Positions 16,802-24,689 are shown, numbered from the stretch's first letter. The stretch: 64,000 nucleotides of DNA from Blastopirellula marina (GCF_002967765.1 NZ_PUHY01000005.1:186001-250000); one strand, 5' to 3'. Numbers and translations are program-made. Notes: generated from the letters alone by a model not told the origin.

Positions 16802-16990
16802 CTATCGAGTAAAGTACATTCGCTTATTATCTCGGTCGTACGTGATTTGAATCCAGCGAACGTCATCGCTCCGGTCGTACTGCCAGCCCGTGCTAACCAA
16901 AAAATATTCCGTTATCTGGCTCTCGTCACGGAAGCCAGTAACGCGTTGGACTCGTGTTAAGGAGTGGATCGCCTCGCCCTTGGGATGAGT
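16802..16990 (-). pseudogene. Decayed C-terminal fragment of a long QYxxTFR-family member
   Basis: On the minus strand 62 codons are open between a TAA at 16993-16991 and a TAG at 16804-16802, with no usable start codon at the front. The translation ends in GWQYDRSDDV, then QITYDRDNKRMYFTR. The long copy just upstream (17020-17928) ends with GWTYSRQEED, then FTYDRPTQRLYYYSHSR. The shared G-W-x-Y-x-R and Y-D-R-x-x-x-R-x-Y-[YF] spacing shows this is the end of the same domain. The membrane part is missing, so it looks like the residue of a deleted tandem copy. Confidence 0.6.
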
Positions 16991-17019
16991 TTAGCCACAA
17001 CTCGATTCATTCGCGAACA

Positions 17020-17928
17020 TTATCGGCTGTGGGAATAATAGTAAAGCCGCTGTGTCGGACGATCGTAGGTGAAATAACGTCCTCGGTCTTCCTCCTGCCG
17101 CGAGTAGGTCCAGCCTTCAAAGACACGGCGATCGCCAAGCTTATAGGGCACGGTCGAGCAATCGATGAAAGTCTGAACAAGGCGACCACCGGAAAATTGC
17201 TCGATCCCCTCTTCTTCGGCGAAATGATCGAGGAATGCCTGTTCGTCGATGGTGCATTCGTAACGGATACTGTGCGACATGTAGTTGTACGTAATGTCAC
17301 TGGCACCGGCCGGAATGAAAAAGGGAGCGTCTTTCGCGGATACTAGATGTCCCCGAAGTGGCTTTAAACTGGGTACTGCAGATGCCAATACAATCGAGAT
17401 CGAAGCAACGATCAGTAGTAGCTCTTTCACCGTAAAACCACGTTTGCCGACAAAAATCAGACCATCCGCGATGGCAGCGTGTAGCCTTCGCTGCCAATGC
17501 CAATTGATAATGCTGATCAGCAAACTTGCCAGCGAAAATGAGGCGATCGTGAAAAACAGGCCGATCGGCATATTACCCAGAATTCCGAACAATGCGATTC
17601 CGGTGATGACTGAGCAAAATGCTGGCCAGCCAATGGCCATCGTCGCCGCTTTTGCATTTCGGCGAAAGGTTCCGCGGTACTGCTGAATAACATGATAGAT
17701 GGGCCAGGGAACAAAAATAATCAAGGTAAAGGTAAAACAGGGTTCTAGGTAGACGAGTCCTGGGATACGCGTACCTATGAAAGCAAGCGAAACCAGAATA
17801 GAAACGGCTGCTGCGAGCTGATGTACGAGATGTGGCTTGGGAAACTCGGTCGTTATTGTGTTCGTTTCCACCAAGTTGCTTTCTTTTTCATTCGCTTCGA
17901 AGAAACATCGCTTTCGCAAATTGCTCAT
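17020..17928 (-). CDS. QYxxTFR-family membrane protein, long form (copy 4)
   Basis: 302 residues. The membrane half (about 1-190) has QYRGTFRRNAKAATM, INWHWQRRL and FTVKELLLIVASISIVLASAV. The C-terminal 105 residues form a soluble domain: VSAKDAPFFIPAGASDITYNY, then IRYECTIDEQAFLDHF, GWTYSRQ and YDRPTQRLYYY. With five membrane segments the domain would be on the opposite side from the N terminus, probably periplasmic. The ATG overlaps the stop of copy 5 by four bases (ATGA), so the two are translationally coupled. The protein has no domain I know. Confidence 0.75.
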   Translation of the reverse strand: MSNLRKRCFFEANEKESNLVETNTITTEFPKPHLVHQLAAAVSILVSLAFIGTRIPGLVYLEPCFTFTLIIFVPWPIYHVIQQYRGTFRRNAKAATMAIGWPAFCSVITGIALFGILGNMPIGLFFTIASFSLASLLISIINWHWQRRLHAAIADGLIFVGKRGFTVKELLLIVASISIVLASAVPSLKPLRGHLVSAKDAPFFIPAGASDITYNYMSHSIRYECTIDEQAFLDHFAEEEGIEQFSGGRLVQTFIDCSTVPYKLGDRRVFEGWTYSRQEEDRGRYFTYDRPTQRLYYYSHSR

Positions 17929-18458
17929 CGATAAGTCGTCGACCAGTGGTTAGCGACACCAAACGCAATGCCAACCGCCAACGTCAACAGAAGCGTATCG
18001 CTCAGCGAGAACTGACGGGCGACAGGCGGTTGCCAGTCTCTTTCGTACCAGGTTTGAAGTTCCAACCACCATCGCAAGTTGGATGAAGCGACACTACCGA
18101 GCGTGGTCAATGAAGCAAGGAATATCACCATAGGAACAAGGGGAAACGGCTGCCGCTGCGTGAGGAAGGTAAAAGCCGTGATGCAAATCGCGATTACGAA
18201 TATCAATGCAACGAAAACGCTACTAAAGCAGGTCAATACCATGCAAAAGCGAGCTGCCGAAAGATTGGCCCGAAACGTTGAGCGATATTGCTGAAAAGCG
18301 ATTAAGCCAGGCCCGATAATGGCGACGACAACCATACTAAGAGGGTTCTCATTGATCCGTGGAATCCAGCTTAACAAAATACCGGCAAACCAGATCGCAA
18401 CCAAAATCGTCAATGTTGCGCTGACTAATTGACCGTAAGTTCGTCGTGGACCGTCCAT
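17925..18458 (-). CDS. QYxxTFR-family membrane protein, short form (copy 5)
   Basis: 177 residues from ATG 18458; a TTG at 18497 would add 13 residues. Five membrane segments. Signatures are QQYRSTFRANLSAARF at about residue 56, SSNLRWWLELQTWYERDW, and FSLSDTLLLTLAVGIAFGVA, with the end at WSTTYR. The membrane half resembles the copy at 20805-21284 closely (WFAG...IGPGL...QQY..TFR...ARF), suggesting these two share a recent ancestor. It is coupled to copy 4 through an ATGA overlap. Confidence 0.74.
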   Translation of the reverse strand: MDGPRRTYGQLVSATLTILVAIWFAGILLSWIPRINENPLSMVVVAIIGPGLIAFQQYRSTFRANLSAARFCMVLTCFSSVFVALIFVIAICITAFTFLTQRQPFPLVPMVIFLASLTTLGSVASSNLRWWLELQTWYERDWQPPVARQFSLSDTLLLTLAVGIAFGVANHWSTTYR

Positions 18459-18506
18459 CCTCTTACGATACGAACCTGTAACGCGTTTTGCTAACAATTG
18501 GCCATT

Positions 18507-19067
18507 TTAAAATGTACGAGCGAGAAACTCGCTGCGACAAAACAGAGAAGTAATCCCAATCACGTAGGTCAACGCCGTGAACGCGAGTAGCATGGTTTTT
18601 AGCGAGAAGCGAAAACGGCGACGCACCGTGAACTCTTCGACCGGGTAATAAGTAAGCTTTTTCCACCAGAAGACGTTTGAGATGCCACATGACGTGGTAA
18701 GCAGCCAAAACGCAACGACGGGAACTATTCGAATAACTCGGTACGGTTCAGCGTCGAACGCTCTCACGATGTGAGGAAGAGACATGAAAAGCATCAAGCC
18801 ACTGATTGCTCCCAAGCCGCCACAGAGCCAGATTGCGACTTCGGCCGACTTGCTATTGCAAAGAAACGTCGCGCTATACTGCGTCCACCCCAGCATGATG
18901 ACCACCAGAAGAAATGGAAACGGCAACACAGCCGTGGCTAATCGTGCGTGGAAGAAGAGCGAGATTAGTAATGCGAATGACGTTAAGCTGACGATGATGA
19001 CGATCACCGATAGCCCAAAGTGCAGCCAGGAACGTTGCGGGAGAGGTTGAACGTGGGACGAAGTCAT
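18507..19067 (-). CDS. QYxxTFR-family membrane protein, short form (copy 6)
   Basis: 186 residues from ATG 19067. Five membrane segments with QYSATFLCNSKSAEVAIWL after segment 2, ISNVFWWKKLTYYPVEEF after segment 4, and FRFSLKTMLLAFTALTYVIGI as the last helix. The arginine of the first signature is replaced by leucine-cysteine, one of the larger departures in the family. It lies 48 bases upstream of the copy 5 start and 61 bases downstream of the copy 7 stop. Function unknown. Confidence 0.74.
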   Translation of the reverse strand: MTSSHVQPLPQRSWLHFGLSVIVIIVSLTSFALLISLFFHARLATAVLPFPFLLVVIMLGWTQYSATFLCNSKSAEVAIWLCGGLGAISGLMLFMSLPHIVRAFDAEPYRVIRIVPVVAFWLLTTSCGISNVFWWKKLTYYPVEEFTVRRRFRFSLKTMLLAFTALTYVIGITSLFCRSEFLARTF

Positions 19068-19128
19068 GCCGCCATTTTAATCAAGAAGAAGCGGCGCGGT
19101 TGTTCGTATGCGATTTCGTCCACAAACA

Positions 19129-20082
19129 TCAATCTTCATCGAGATAGGCAAGCTCGAAATAATAAGCTGTACCCTGGGGGCGATCATACACCAGGAAATA
19201 GTAAACGTGGTCCCCATTCCAGATCGCACGAAATCCTTTGGCAACCGAGTGTGTTGTTCCTAGCAGCGTCTGGGTTCGCTCGGGAAGATCGACATCGACA
19301 GGCTTTGCGAACTCTTGAATTCGTAGCCCATCGCCTTGCTTGCTGGCGTTTAGCCATTTACGGAGCGGTGCTTCGGCTATCTGGAATTTTGCTCGGGAGA
19401 TGGCGTGGCGAGTTCGTTGGTAGTCGATATGCTGTGCCTCGGCGGGAAGCGATAAAGGGACATCTGCGGCCGAGACATCAGATAAGTAGAGGGAAGGATT
19501 GGTGTGAGCCCGATAGGTGGCGGGAGCAATGATAATCGCGACAAGAATGCAGAAGGCCAAGATTTCTCGTAGTGAGAAAGAAAGACGTGGCCTCTCAGGG
19601 CACGCTTTCACGTACGCATTTAATTTCGAGATCCACCACCAATTGAAACCTGCGATGGTAAGTCCAACGATTCCTGCCAAGGCGAGGATGGCCGCAGCGT
19701 GAGAAAATGATGGAGGCTCGGGAAATTGTCCAGGGCCCCCCAGTGCGAGCAGGAAGGGGCTGATCACCCCTGCGATAAAAAGATATTTGCAGCACAAGAA
19801 TCCTCCACTCAATGCGGCACCGGCTCCGAATCGGCTTCCGTGGAAGGTGCCCAGATACTGAGCGATTGTGGTGACCAAGCCGAATAGGAAAGTCCCGATG
19901 AAGATTGCGGTGAAGGGAGAAGTCGGCCAGACCAATTCCACCCCCACTGCACCGACGCCAGCAGTGATCCCGCCGATTGCCATATTAAGTAGTGAGACGG
20001 AGATCAGCAGCCGCGAAGGGCGAGGCGGCGCGGCGATCATCTCTGTGGGAGTGTCTATTTCACTGATTTCCATCTCGGTCAT
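19129..20082 (-). CDS. QYxxTFR-family membrane protein, long form (copy 7)
   Basis: 317 residues. An acidic N-terminal tail (TEMEISEIDTPTE) precedes five membrane segments with QYLGTFHGSRFGAGAAL, GFNWWWISKLNAYV and LSFSLREILAFCILVAIIIAPATY. The soluble C-terminal domain follows: VSAADVPLSLPAEAQHIDYQR, then FQIAEAPLRKWL and FLVYDRPQGTAYYFE. The LPxxAxxIxY and YDR signatures tie it to the domain in copy 4 although overall identity looks low. Its ATG overlaps the stop of the secreted-protein gene upstream by four bases. Confidence 0.75.
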   Translation of the reverse strand: MTEMEISEIDTPTEMIAAPPRPSRLLISVSLLNMAIGGITAGVGAVGVELVWPTSPFTAIFIGTFLFGLVTTIAQYLGTFHGSRFGAGAALSGGFLCCKYLFIAGVISPFLLALGGPGQFPEPPSFSHAAAILALAGIVGLTIAGFNWWWISKLNAYVKACPERPRLSFSLREILAFCILVAIIIAPATYRAHTNPSLYLSDVSAADVPLSLPAEAQHIDYQRTRHAISRAKFQIAEAPLRKWLNASKQGDGLRIQEFAKPVDVDLPERTQTLLGTTHSVAKGFRAIWNGDHVYYFLVYDRPQGTAYYFELAYLDED

Positions 20083-20732
20083 TTCACAGCGGGGGTTCGA
20101 TCGATCTTGATATCGAACTTCGTCCCTTCCTTGGTGCTGGAGCTCCAGTTGAAACTAAACGTTGTGTGCGGGACACGGGGATTCTTGTCGGCTAAGAGAG
20201 GTACGCCGGTGACCTCGCCACCACGTGATTCGCGTGAGACGACTTGCTCGATGGGACGAGGCATGCGCTGAGGCAGAGCGATCTCGTCGGGAATACCTTG
20301 TTCATTGGTTTGTTCCACTTCCTTCGGCAACTCACGACGACGTTTGCTCAAGAACTTGCCATCTTGGCTTACGCACAGATCGTACGGCTGTCCGTCGAGG
20401 GTGATTTCAACCCAGTACAATTCTGCCCCGCCCTGCATTGCTTCTTGGCGCAGCTTCTTCTGGAGAAGCTTACTCACCAGAATCCCGTCTTCATGAACTT
20501 TGGTCTCGTACCAGCGGTCCTCGATCTTGTAAACAACTCGATACGTCTGGTCCTCTTCGTTTTCAATCAGTTCGACTTCGGGAATCTCTAAGTCGTGCAG
20601 TTCGCGTCGGATGGACGCCTGAACACGTTCTGGGCATTCTGCCAGGTCGAGTCTTAGATTCGTTTCGTCCGCCGACAAGTGACCGACAAGAAAAGAGAAA
20701 ACGAAGACCACGAATCCGCAGCGTCGTACCAT
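20079..20732 (-). CDS. Small secreted protein, PepSY-like repeats possible
   Basis: 217 residues from ATG 20732, which has AAGGAG seven bases upstream; the frame continues further up but that start lacks a ribosome-binding site. The signal peptide is FVVFVFSFLVGHLSA. The mature part has two related segments, YRVVYKIEDRWYETKVHEDGILVSK and LYWVEITLDGQPYDLCVSQDGKFLSK. These resemble PepSY-type repeats, which usually act as exported inhibitors or sensors. The end (TTFSFNWSSSTKEGTKFDIKIDR) is beta-rich. Translational coupling with the long membrane copy 7 suggests they function together. The family is unknown to me. Confidence 0.65.
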   Translation of the reverse strand: MVRRCGFVVFVFSFLVGHLSADETNLRLDLAECPERVQASIRRELHDLEIPEVELIENEEDQTYRVVYKIEDRWYETKVHEDGILVSKLLQKKLRQEAMQGGAELYWVEITLDGQPYDLCVSQDGKFLSKRRRELPKEVEQTNEQGIPDEIALPQRMPRPIEQVVSRESRGGEVTGVPLLADKNPRVPHTTFSFNWSSSTKEGTKFDIKIDRTPAVK

Positions 20733-20804
20733 GATTGGGCTCCTTCCAACGATTAGGCCATGAGTGCTAGTCGCCAATCTAGCTACCTCAGATGGCATTC
20801 GCAA

Positions 20805-21284
20805 CTAATTGGGGGAGGCTTGTTGATGCGAGAAGAAGGCGGCGCCACCCAGAACCAGGCCGAATCCAAGCATGATGGCCATCACTTCCAACAAGGTGAC
20901 TCTTCGGGATTTACGCCTGGGAAGCAATGCTCGTTCGGCTTGAACAAGTTTCCTCCAGCGGCAGTAGTTCAAGAGAGATGAGATCGCTGCAAATACAGAG
21001 ACGCCCACGAAGGGCCCAAACGCAGTGACAGCTTCCGCCCCGATCGATTGACCACGATACAACTGATTCCCCAGCGTGATCATCGGCAGCCCGGCAAGCA
21101 GGGCCGTGACACTAAAGAACCAAGTACAGAAACGCGCCCCAAACATGCTCGTTCGGAAGGTTCCCAGATATTGTTGCGCGGCTACGAGTCCTGGTCCCAG
21201 TAAGGCAGCCAGAAATCCGATTGCCGAACCTTCTCGAGCTGAAAGCGTGGTAGCGAGTGCCATCAACCAGCCCGCAAACCACAA
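20805..21284 (-). CDS. QYxxTFR-family membrane protein, short form (copy 8), start disrupted
   Basis: From the first usable codon (TTG 21284) 159 residues are encoded, but this cuts membrane segment 1 in half. The same frame continues upstream through SLVAVSVLSIALC to an amber codon at 21326-21324. Beyond the amber codon the frame has an ATG at 21386 followed by a 20-residue polar tail like those of other copies. Signatures are QQYLGTFRTSMFGARFC, LLNYCRWRKLVQAE and VTLLEVMAIMLGFGLVLGGAAF. Either the gene is inactivated by the nonsense codon, or translation starts at a weak codon. The rest of the frame is intact, so the loss, if real, is recent. Confidence 0.6.
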   Translation of the reverse strand: MWFAGWLMALATTLSAREGSAIGFLAALLGPGLVAAQQYLGTFRTSMFGARFCTWFFSVTALLAGLPMITLGNQLYRGQSIGAEAVTAFGPFVGVSVFAAISSLLNYCRWRKLVQAERALLPRRKSRRVTLLEVMAIMLGFGLVLGGAAFFSHQQASPN

Positions 21285-21837
21285 GCATAAAGCGATCGAA
21301 AGAACCGAGACCGCGACAAGTGACTATGAAGGACGAGTGGCAATAAAGTCAGTTTGTCGTTCGGAGATATCAGCTTTCTCATCCATGAAGTCAGAATATC
21401 GATCGCTGCTAGCAACCGCAAGGAAAATGAAACTAGCGCGAAGAGTTCGAACCAACGAGATAGCTGTGGTGACCACTTCACAAATGGCGACGGCTGCTTG
21501 CAAGGTGTTTCGACGTCTCCGTTTCGGACATCCGCGGTCGTATCTGGCGGAAACCACCGTGGCCTTTTGTACGTCCAGCGCGAATAATTCTAAACGTAAG
21601 GATAATCCGCTAGCTCCTCGTTATGCCGTCAAAGTCGGAACAACTCCTCCAATCGGCGCGGGTCGTTGGGTGTGATTTTGAAGATCGCACCAAACAGATC
21701 GGAAAGATGCTAAAGAAAGTACCCCCGAAACTTCGAAATTAACCTTCGGAAGGACTGTTACACACTTGCCAGTTGCAGCACCTGTTGCAGTTGGCTTGAG
21801 TTAACAGCCGGCCAAGGGGGGAATCTTTAACAAGCTA

Positions 21838-22038
21838 TTACTGCGCCATGGGTGTGACCTCACTCGTGACGACAGTTGTTCTGTTTGGGTTCTCCAACTG
21901 GTCACCGTATCGCCGAACCGCTGCGAGATAGGTGAATCGGGAACGTTCGCAAGAATGTCTTGATGAATCAAATCGTGTGTAGTGGCTCTTGGTTTCCGCT
22001 TGAACGGCACGGTTCAGAAGGATCTGAGTACGAGCCAC
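21838..22038 (-). CDS. Possible small protein or gene remnant
   Basis: A GTG at 22038 opens 66 codons ending with YLAAVRRYGDQLENPNRTTVVTSEVTPMAQ. The same frame stays open upstream to about 22190 without an ATG. Its amino-acid composition reads like real protein, an alpha-helical stretch followed by a polar end, rather than like a random frame. It may be the 3' part of a decayed gene. I cannot assign a family. Confidence 0.25.
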   Translation of the reverse strand: MARTQILLNRAVQAETKSHYTRFDSSRHSCERSRFTYLAAVRRYGDQLENPNRTTVVTSEVTPMAQ

Positions 22039-22153
22039 GAGAGAAGCAGCGTTTGTAGCGCCCTGACCCAGACATTGACGAATTGAGACTCTCCCATAGC
22101 CGCGTGCGAGGGATCGCCAGAAGAGTCCAAGGCGAAGATGAGGGGCGATTTTC

Positions 22154-22178
22154 GTGTTTCCGCCAGAACCGGAAACAC
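22154..22178. promoter_or_regulatory. Inverted repeat, possible operator
   Basis: GTGTTTCCG at 22154-22162 and CGGAAACAC at 22170-22178 form a perfect 9-bp inverted repeat with a 7-base centre. It ends 41 bases before the ATG of the HTH-pseudoreceiver gene. The symmetry and position fit a binding site for a dimeric regulator, perhaps the product itself. No T tract follows. Confidence 0.4.
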
Positions 22179-22219
22179 TGTGGAGGTCAACTCAACGAAA
22201 GAGTAATGGAGAGCCTGTG

Positions 22220-22792
22220 ATGAAGGTCTTCACAACAGGACAGGTCGCAAAGATCTGCAAAGTGGCCCCCCGCACTGTGAGCAAGTGGTTCGATTCGGGC
22301 CGACTTAAGGGGTATCGTATTCCTGGATCCCAGGACCGACGAATCCCGCGGGAATATTTGATCAAGTTCCTGAAAGAACACGGAATGCCCCTTGGTGACC
22401 TGGAAGATGAAGCCATGGCCAAGGTGCTGATCGTAGCTCAGGACCAAGTATTGGTGGAAAATCTGCGTCGCGAACTTCCGCTCGAAAAAGCATTCAAGGT
22501 CTGCGTGGCCGCGAGTGGTTTTGAGGCCGGAATTCAAGCCGAAGGTTTTCACCCGGACTGCATTATCGTGGACTTCTCGATCGGTCGTATCGAGGCGTTG
22601 CAGATTTGCCAGAATCTGCGTCGGAATCCCGATTTCTCGGAAACGATTCTGATTGCCTTGCTACCCGACGATGGAAGCTCGATGAGCTTCGATCGATCCA
22701 CGATCAATGAGACGTTCAAGAAGCCGTTTGACGCGGCTTTGCTGGCAGAACGCCTACGAACCTTGATCGGTGCTAAGAAGGAACTGGTCTAA
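22220..22792 (+). CDS. MerR/excisionase-type HTH protein with pseudo-receiver domain
   Basis: 190 residues from ATG 22220, preceded by GGAGAG. Residues 1-55 are an excisionase-type winged helix (TTGQVAKICKVAPRTVSKWFDSGRLKGYRIPGSQDRRIPREYLIKFL by position 50). Residues 70-188 have the receiver fold (KVLIVAQDQVLVENLRREL; IIVDFSIGRIEAL; FKKPFD). The acidic pair expected after strand 1 is replaced by A-Q-D, and the conserved Thr/Ser after strand 4 is absent, while the aspartate and KP(F) lysine remain. Signalling by standard phosphorylation is therefore doubtful. It likely binds DNA. An intrinsic terminator follows. Confidence 0.8.
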   Translation: MKVFTTGQVAKICKVAPRTVSKWFDSGRLKGYRIPGSQDRRIPREYLIKFLKEHGMPLGDLEDEAMAKVLIVAQDQVLVENLRRELPLEKAFKVCVAASGFEAGIQAEGFHPDCIIVDFSIGRIEALQICQNLRRNPDFSETILIALLPDDGSSMSFDRSTINETFKKPFDAALLAERLRTLIGAKKELV

Positions 22793-22826
22793 GACCAAGC
22801 CTTCGGGGTTACCACAATCCGAGCTT

Positions 22827-22865
22827 AAAAAGACGCCGCGATGCATTTCGCGGCGTCTTTTTTTT
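22827..22865 (+). terminator. Rho-independent terminator
   Basis: A 15-bp perfect stem (left arm 22827-22841 including AGACGCCGCGA, right arm 22848-22862) with loop TGCATT, running into eight consecutive T at 22858-22865. It lies 35 bases after the stop of the HTH-pseudoreceiver gene. Confidence 0.93.
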
Positions 22866-23070
22866 GTGGCTTGCCTCAAGATTTCCAGGTTAACGGTATC
22901 ACTTTCAATGCGGTTTTTCCCCACAGAAGGAGGCCTTGACCGACAATTGTCGACACCCCAGATGGGCCAGTCTCTGAAGTGGGGCAGGAAATCCTCATAA
23001 CGCCCCTACTGGAAAAGGCGATATCGACTTAATATGGAGGGTTTCGCGGATTTCGATTGGCGCTCATTTC

Positions 23071-23553
23071 ATGGCCGATTTTACGCATCTCGATAGTTCC
23101 GGCGCGGCCCGCATGGTCGATGTCGGACAAAAGAAACCCACGGCACGTGAGGCCGTGGCCGAGGCGTACGTCACCATGAAAGTCGAGACCGGCAAGGCGA
23201 TCCGCGACAATCAAAACCAAAAGGGTGAAGTCCTCCAGGTCGCTCGCTTAGCTGGAATCATGGCCGCAAAGCGAACCGACGAGCTGATCCCACTTTGCCA
23301 CGGGCTGCCCTTGGAAAGTATCGACGTCGACTTTGCTTTCGAAGACCCGACAACCTTGCGAATCACGGCGACGGCTCGTGTAACCGCGAAGACGGGCATC
23401 GAGATGGAAGCTATGACGGCCGCTTCCGTTGCTGCCCTAACTGTGTACGACATGTGTAAGGCCATTGATCGCGGGATGGAAGTTCGACACATCCGTTTGA
23501 TAAAGAAGTCAGGCGGCAAGTCAGGGACCTACCAGCGAGATGTCAAACCTTAG
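23071..23553 (+). CDS. moaC: Cyclic pyranopterin monophosphate synthase
   Basis: 160 residues, full length. Family motifs are [20 protein letters not shown], the LCHGLPLE active-site region near residue 74, and [25 protein letters not shown]. It ends in KKSGGKSG. MoaC converts the MoaA product to cyclic pyranopterin monophosphate in molybdenum cofactor synthesis. No other moa gene is nearby, so the gene stands alone. The start ATG gives the usual N terminus ([15 protein letters not shown]). Confidence 0.96.
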   Translation: MADFTHLDSSGAARMVDVGQKKPTAREAVAEAYVTMKVETGKAIRDNQNQKGEVLQVARLAGIMAAKRTDELIPLCHGLPLESIDVDFAFEDPTTLRITATARVTAKTGIEMEAMTAASVAALTVYDMCKAIDRGMEVRHIRLIKKSGGKSGTYQRDVKP

Positions 23554-23651
23554 GAGGTAGTTTGAAGTCTTCCGTTTTCAGTCTTCCATCAGAGAAGGTG
23601 TCAATTGAGCATTTCCTTCTTACCGAATATTGAGAACTGAACACTGATAAC

Positions 23652-24680
23652 TTGACGAAAGTCGAATTGAACGTGAATCCCGCTACTAATCAAACTTCGT
23701 CTGCTCCCGAGGCCGGGGCATTGATGCGTTGCTATGGCGGGATCGAATCCGATCTTGCACAAGTTGAAGCGATTCTGAAGCGGGAAATGTCTTCTAAGTT
23801 CCCTGCCGTCAGCGATATCGTCTCGTACGGTTATCTGCTCGGTGGCAAACGCCTTCGCCCTGCCCTGGTGCTGCTTTGCGGTCAGGCATGGAGCAATGTC
23901 TCATCAGACCATCACAAGCTCGGTGCCGTCCTCGAGATGGTGCACACGGCAACGTTGATTCACGACGATGTACTCGACGGCGCAGAGACACGGCGACATC
24001 TGCAAACGATCCATCATCGCTGGGGAACTGAATCAAGTGTTCTCGTGGGCGACTTCCTCTTCACGCATGCATTCTATTTGGCCAGCACCCTTCCAACGAC
24101 TCTCGCTGCCCGGAAGATCGGTCAGGCGACCAACGTCGTTTGTGAGGGAGAGCTGCGTCAAATTACGACGAAGGGCCGCTTCGACCTGAGCGAAGACGAG
24201 TACCTGTCGATTATCGAAGCCAAGACCGCGGCACTTTGTGAATGTGCTTGCGAGCTTGGGGCGATCTATGCCGAGTGCCCGGAGGACGCCGGTAAGCAAG
24301 CTGCCGAATACGGTCGTTGCCTGGGAATTGCATTCCAAATCGTCGACGACTTACTGGATATCGAAGGAGACACCGACCAGACTGGCAAAACTTTGGGAAC
24401 GGACTTGGCCCAGCGGAAGCCAACGCTCCCGTTAATTCATGCCTTGAAAGTCGCACCGGTGGCGACCAAGGCCAAAATGCTTTCTGTCTTGGCGTCAGAA
24501 GATCCAGCGCCCGGTCAAATTCAAGCTTGGCTCGAAGAGTTTGACAGCGCCGCCTATGCCCGCGAAACCGCGATTCGATATGTCGAAACGGCACTAGCGG
24601 CGGTTTCGCAGTGGCCTGACAACGACGCGACCGCTGCATTACGGCAACTAGCCGAGTTCGTCCTCAAACGCTGCTATTAA
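23652..24680 (+). CDS. ispB: Polyprenyl diphosphate synthase (IspB/HepT-like)
   Basis: 342 residues from TTG 23652; the start is uncertain, with GTG 23673 and ATG 23724 as alternatives. Both aspartate-rich motifs are present, DDVLD near residue 106 and DDLLD near residue 232, with GGKRLRPAL near residue 65. This is a trans-polyprenyl diphosphate synthase that builds long isoprenoid chains for quinones. The chain length cannot be read with certainty. It converges with map, with a 9-base gap between stops. Confidence 0.88.
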   Translation: MTKVELNVNPATNQTSSAPEAGALMRCYGGIESDLAQVEAILKREMSSKFPAVSDIVSYGYLLGGKRLRPALVLLCGQAWSNVSSDHHKLGAVLEMVHTATLIHDDVLDGAETRRHLQTIHHRWGTESSVLVGDFLFTHAFYLASTLPTTLAARKIGQATNVVCEGELRQITTKGRFDLSEDEYLSIIEAKTAALCECACELGAIYAECPEDAGKQAAEYGRCLGIAFQIVDDLLDIEGDTDQTGKTLGTDLAQRKPTLPLIHALKVAPVATKAKMLSVLASEDPAPGQIQAWLEEFDSAAYARETAIRYVETALAAVSQWPDNDATAALRQLAEFVLKRCY

Positions 24681-24689
24681 TGCGGGATG

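Larger units (their letters stand above)
21387..22219. other. Long intergenic region with possible gene remains
   Basis: 833 bases between the membrane-protein array and the HTH-pseudoreceiver gene. I see no convincing intact gene. Minus-strand frames next to 21386-21600 are open for about 90 codons but have no family match. A minus-strand frame at 21838-22190 is open for over 110 codons (see separate entry). A near-direct repeat GTTGCAGcacctGTTGCAG lies near 21773-21791. A perfect 9-bp inverted repeat lies at 22154-22178. Confidence 0.5.

Noticed and set aside
21076-21675. 199-codon plus-strand frame over copy 8 of the array
   Set aside because: It is the complement of membrane-protein sequence, low in hydrophobic residues, with no motif; the minus-strand copy explains it.
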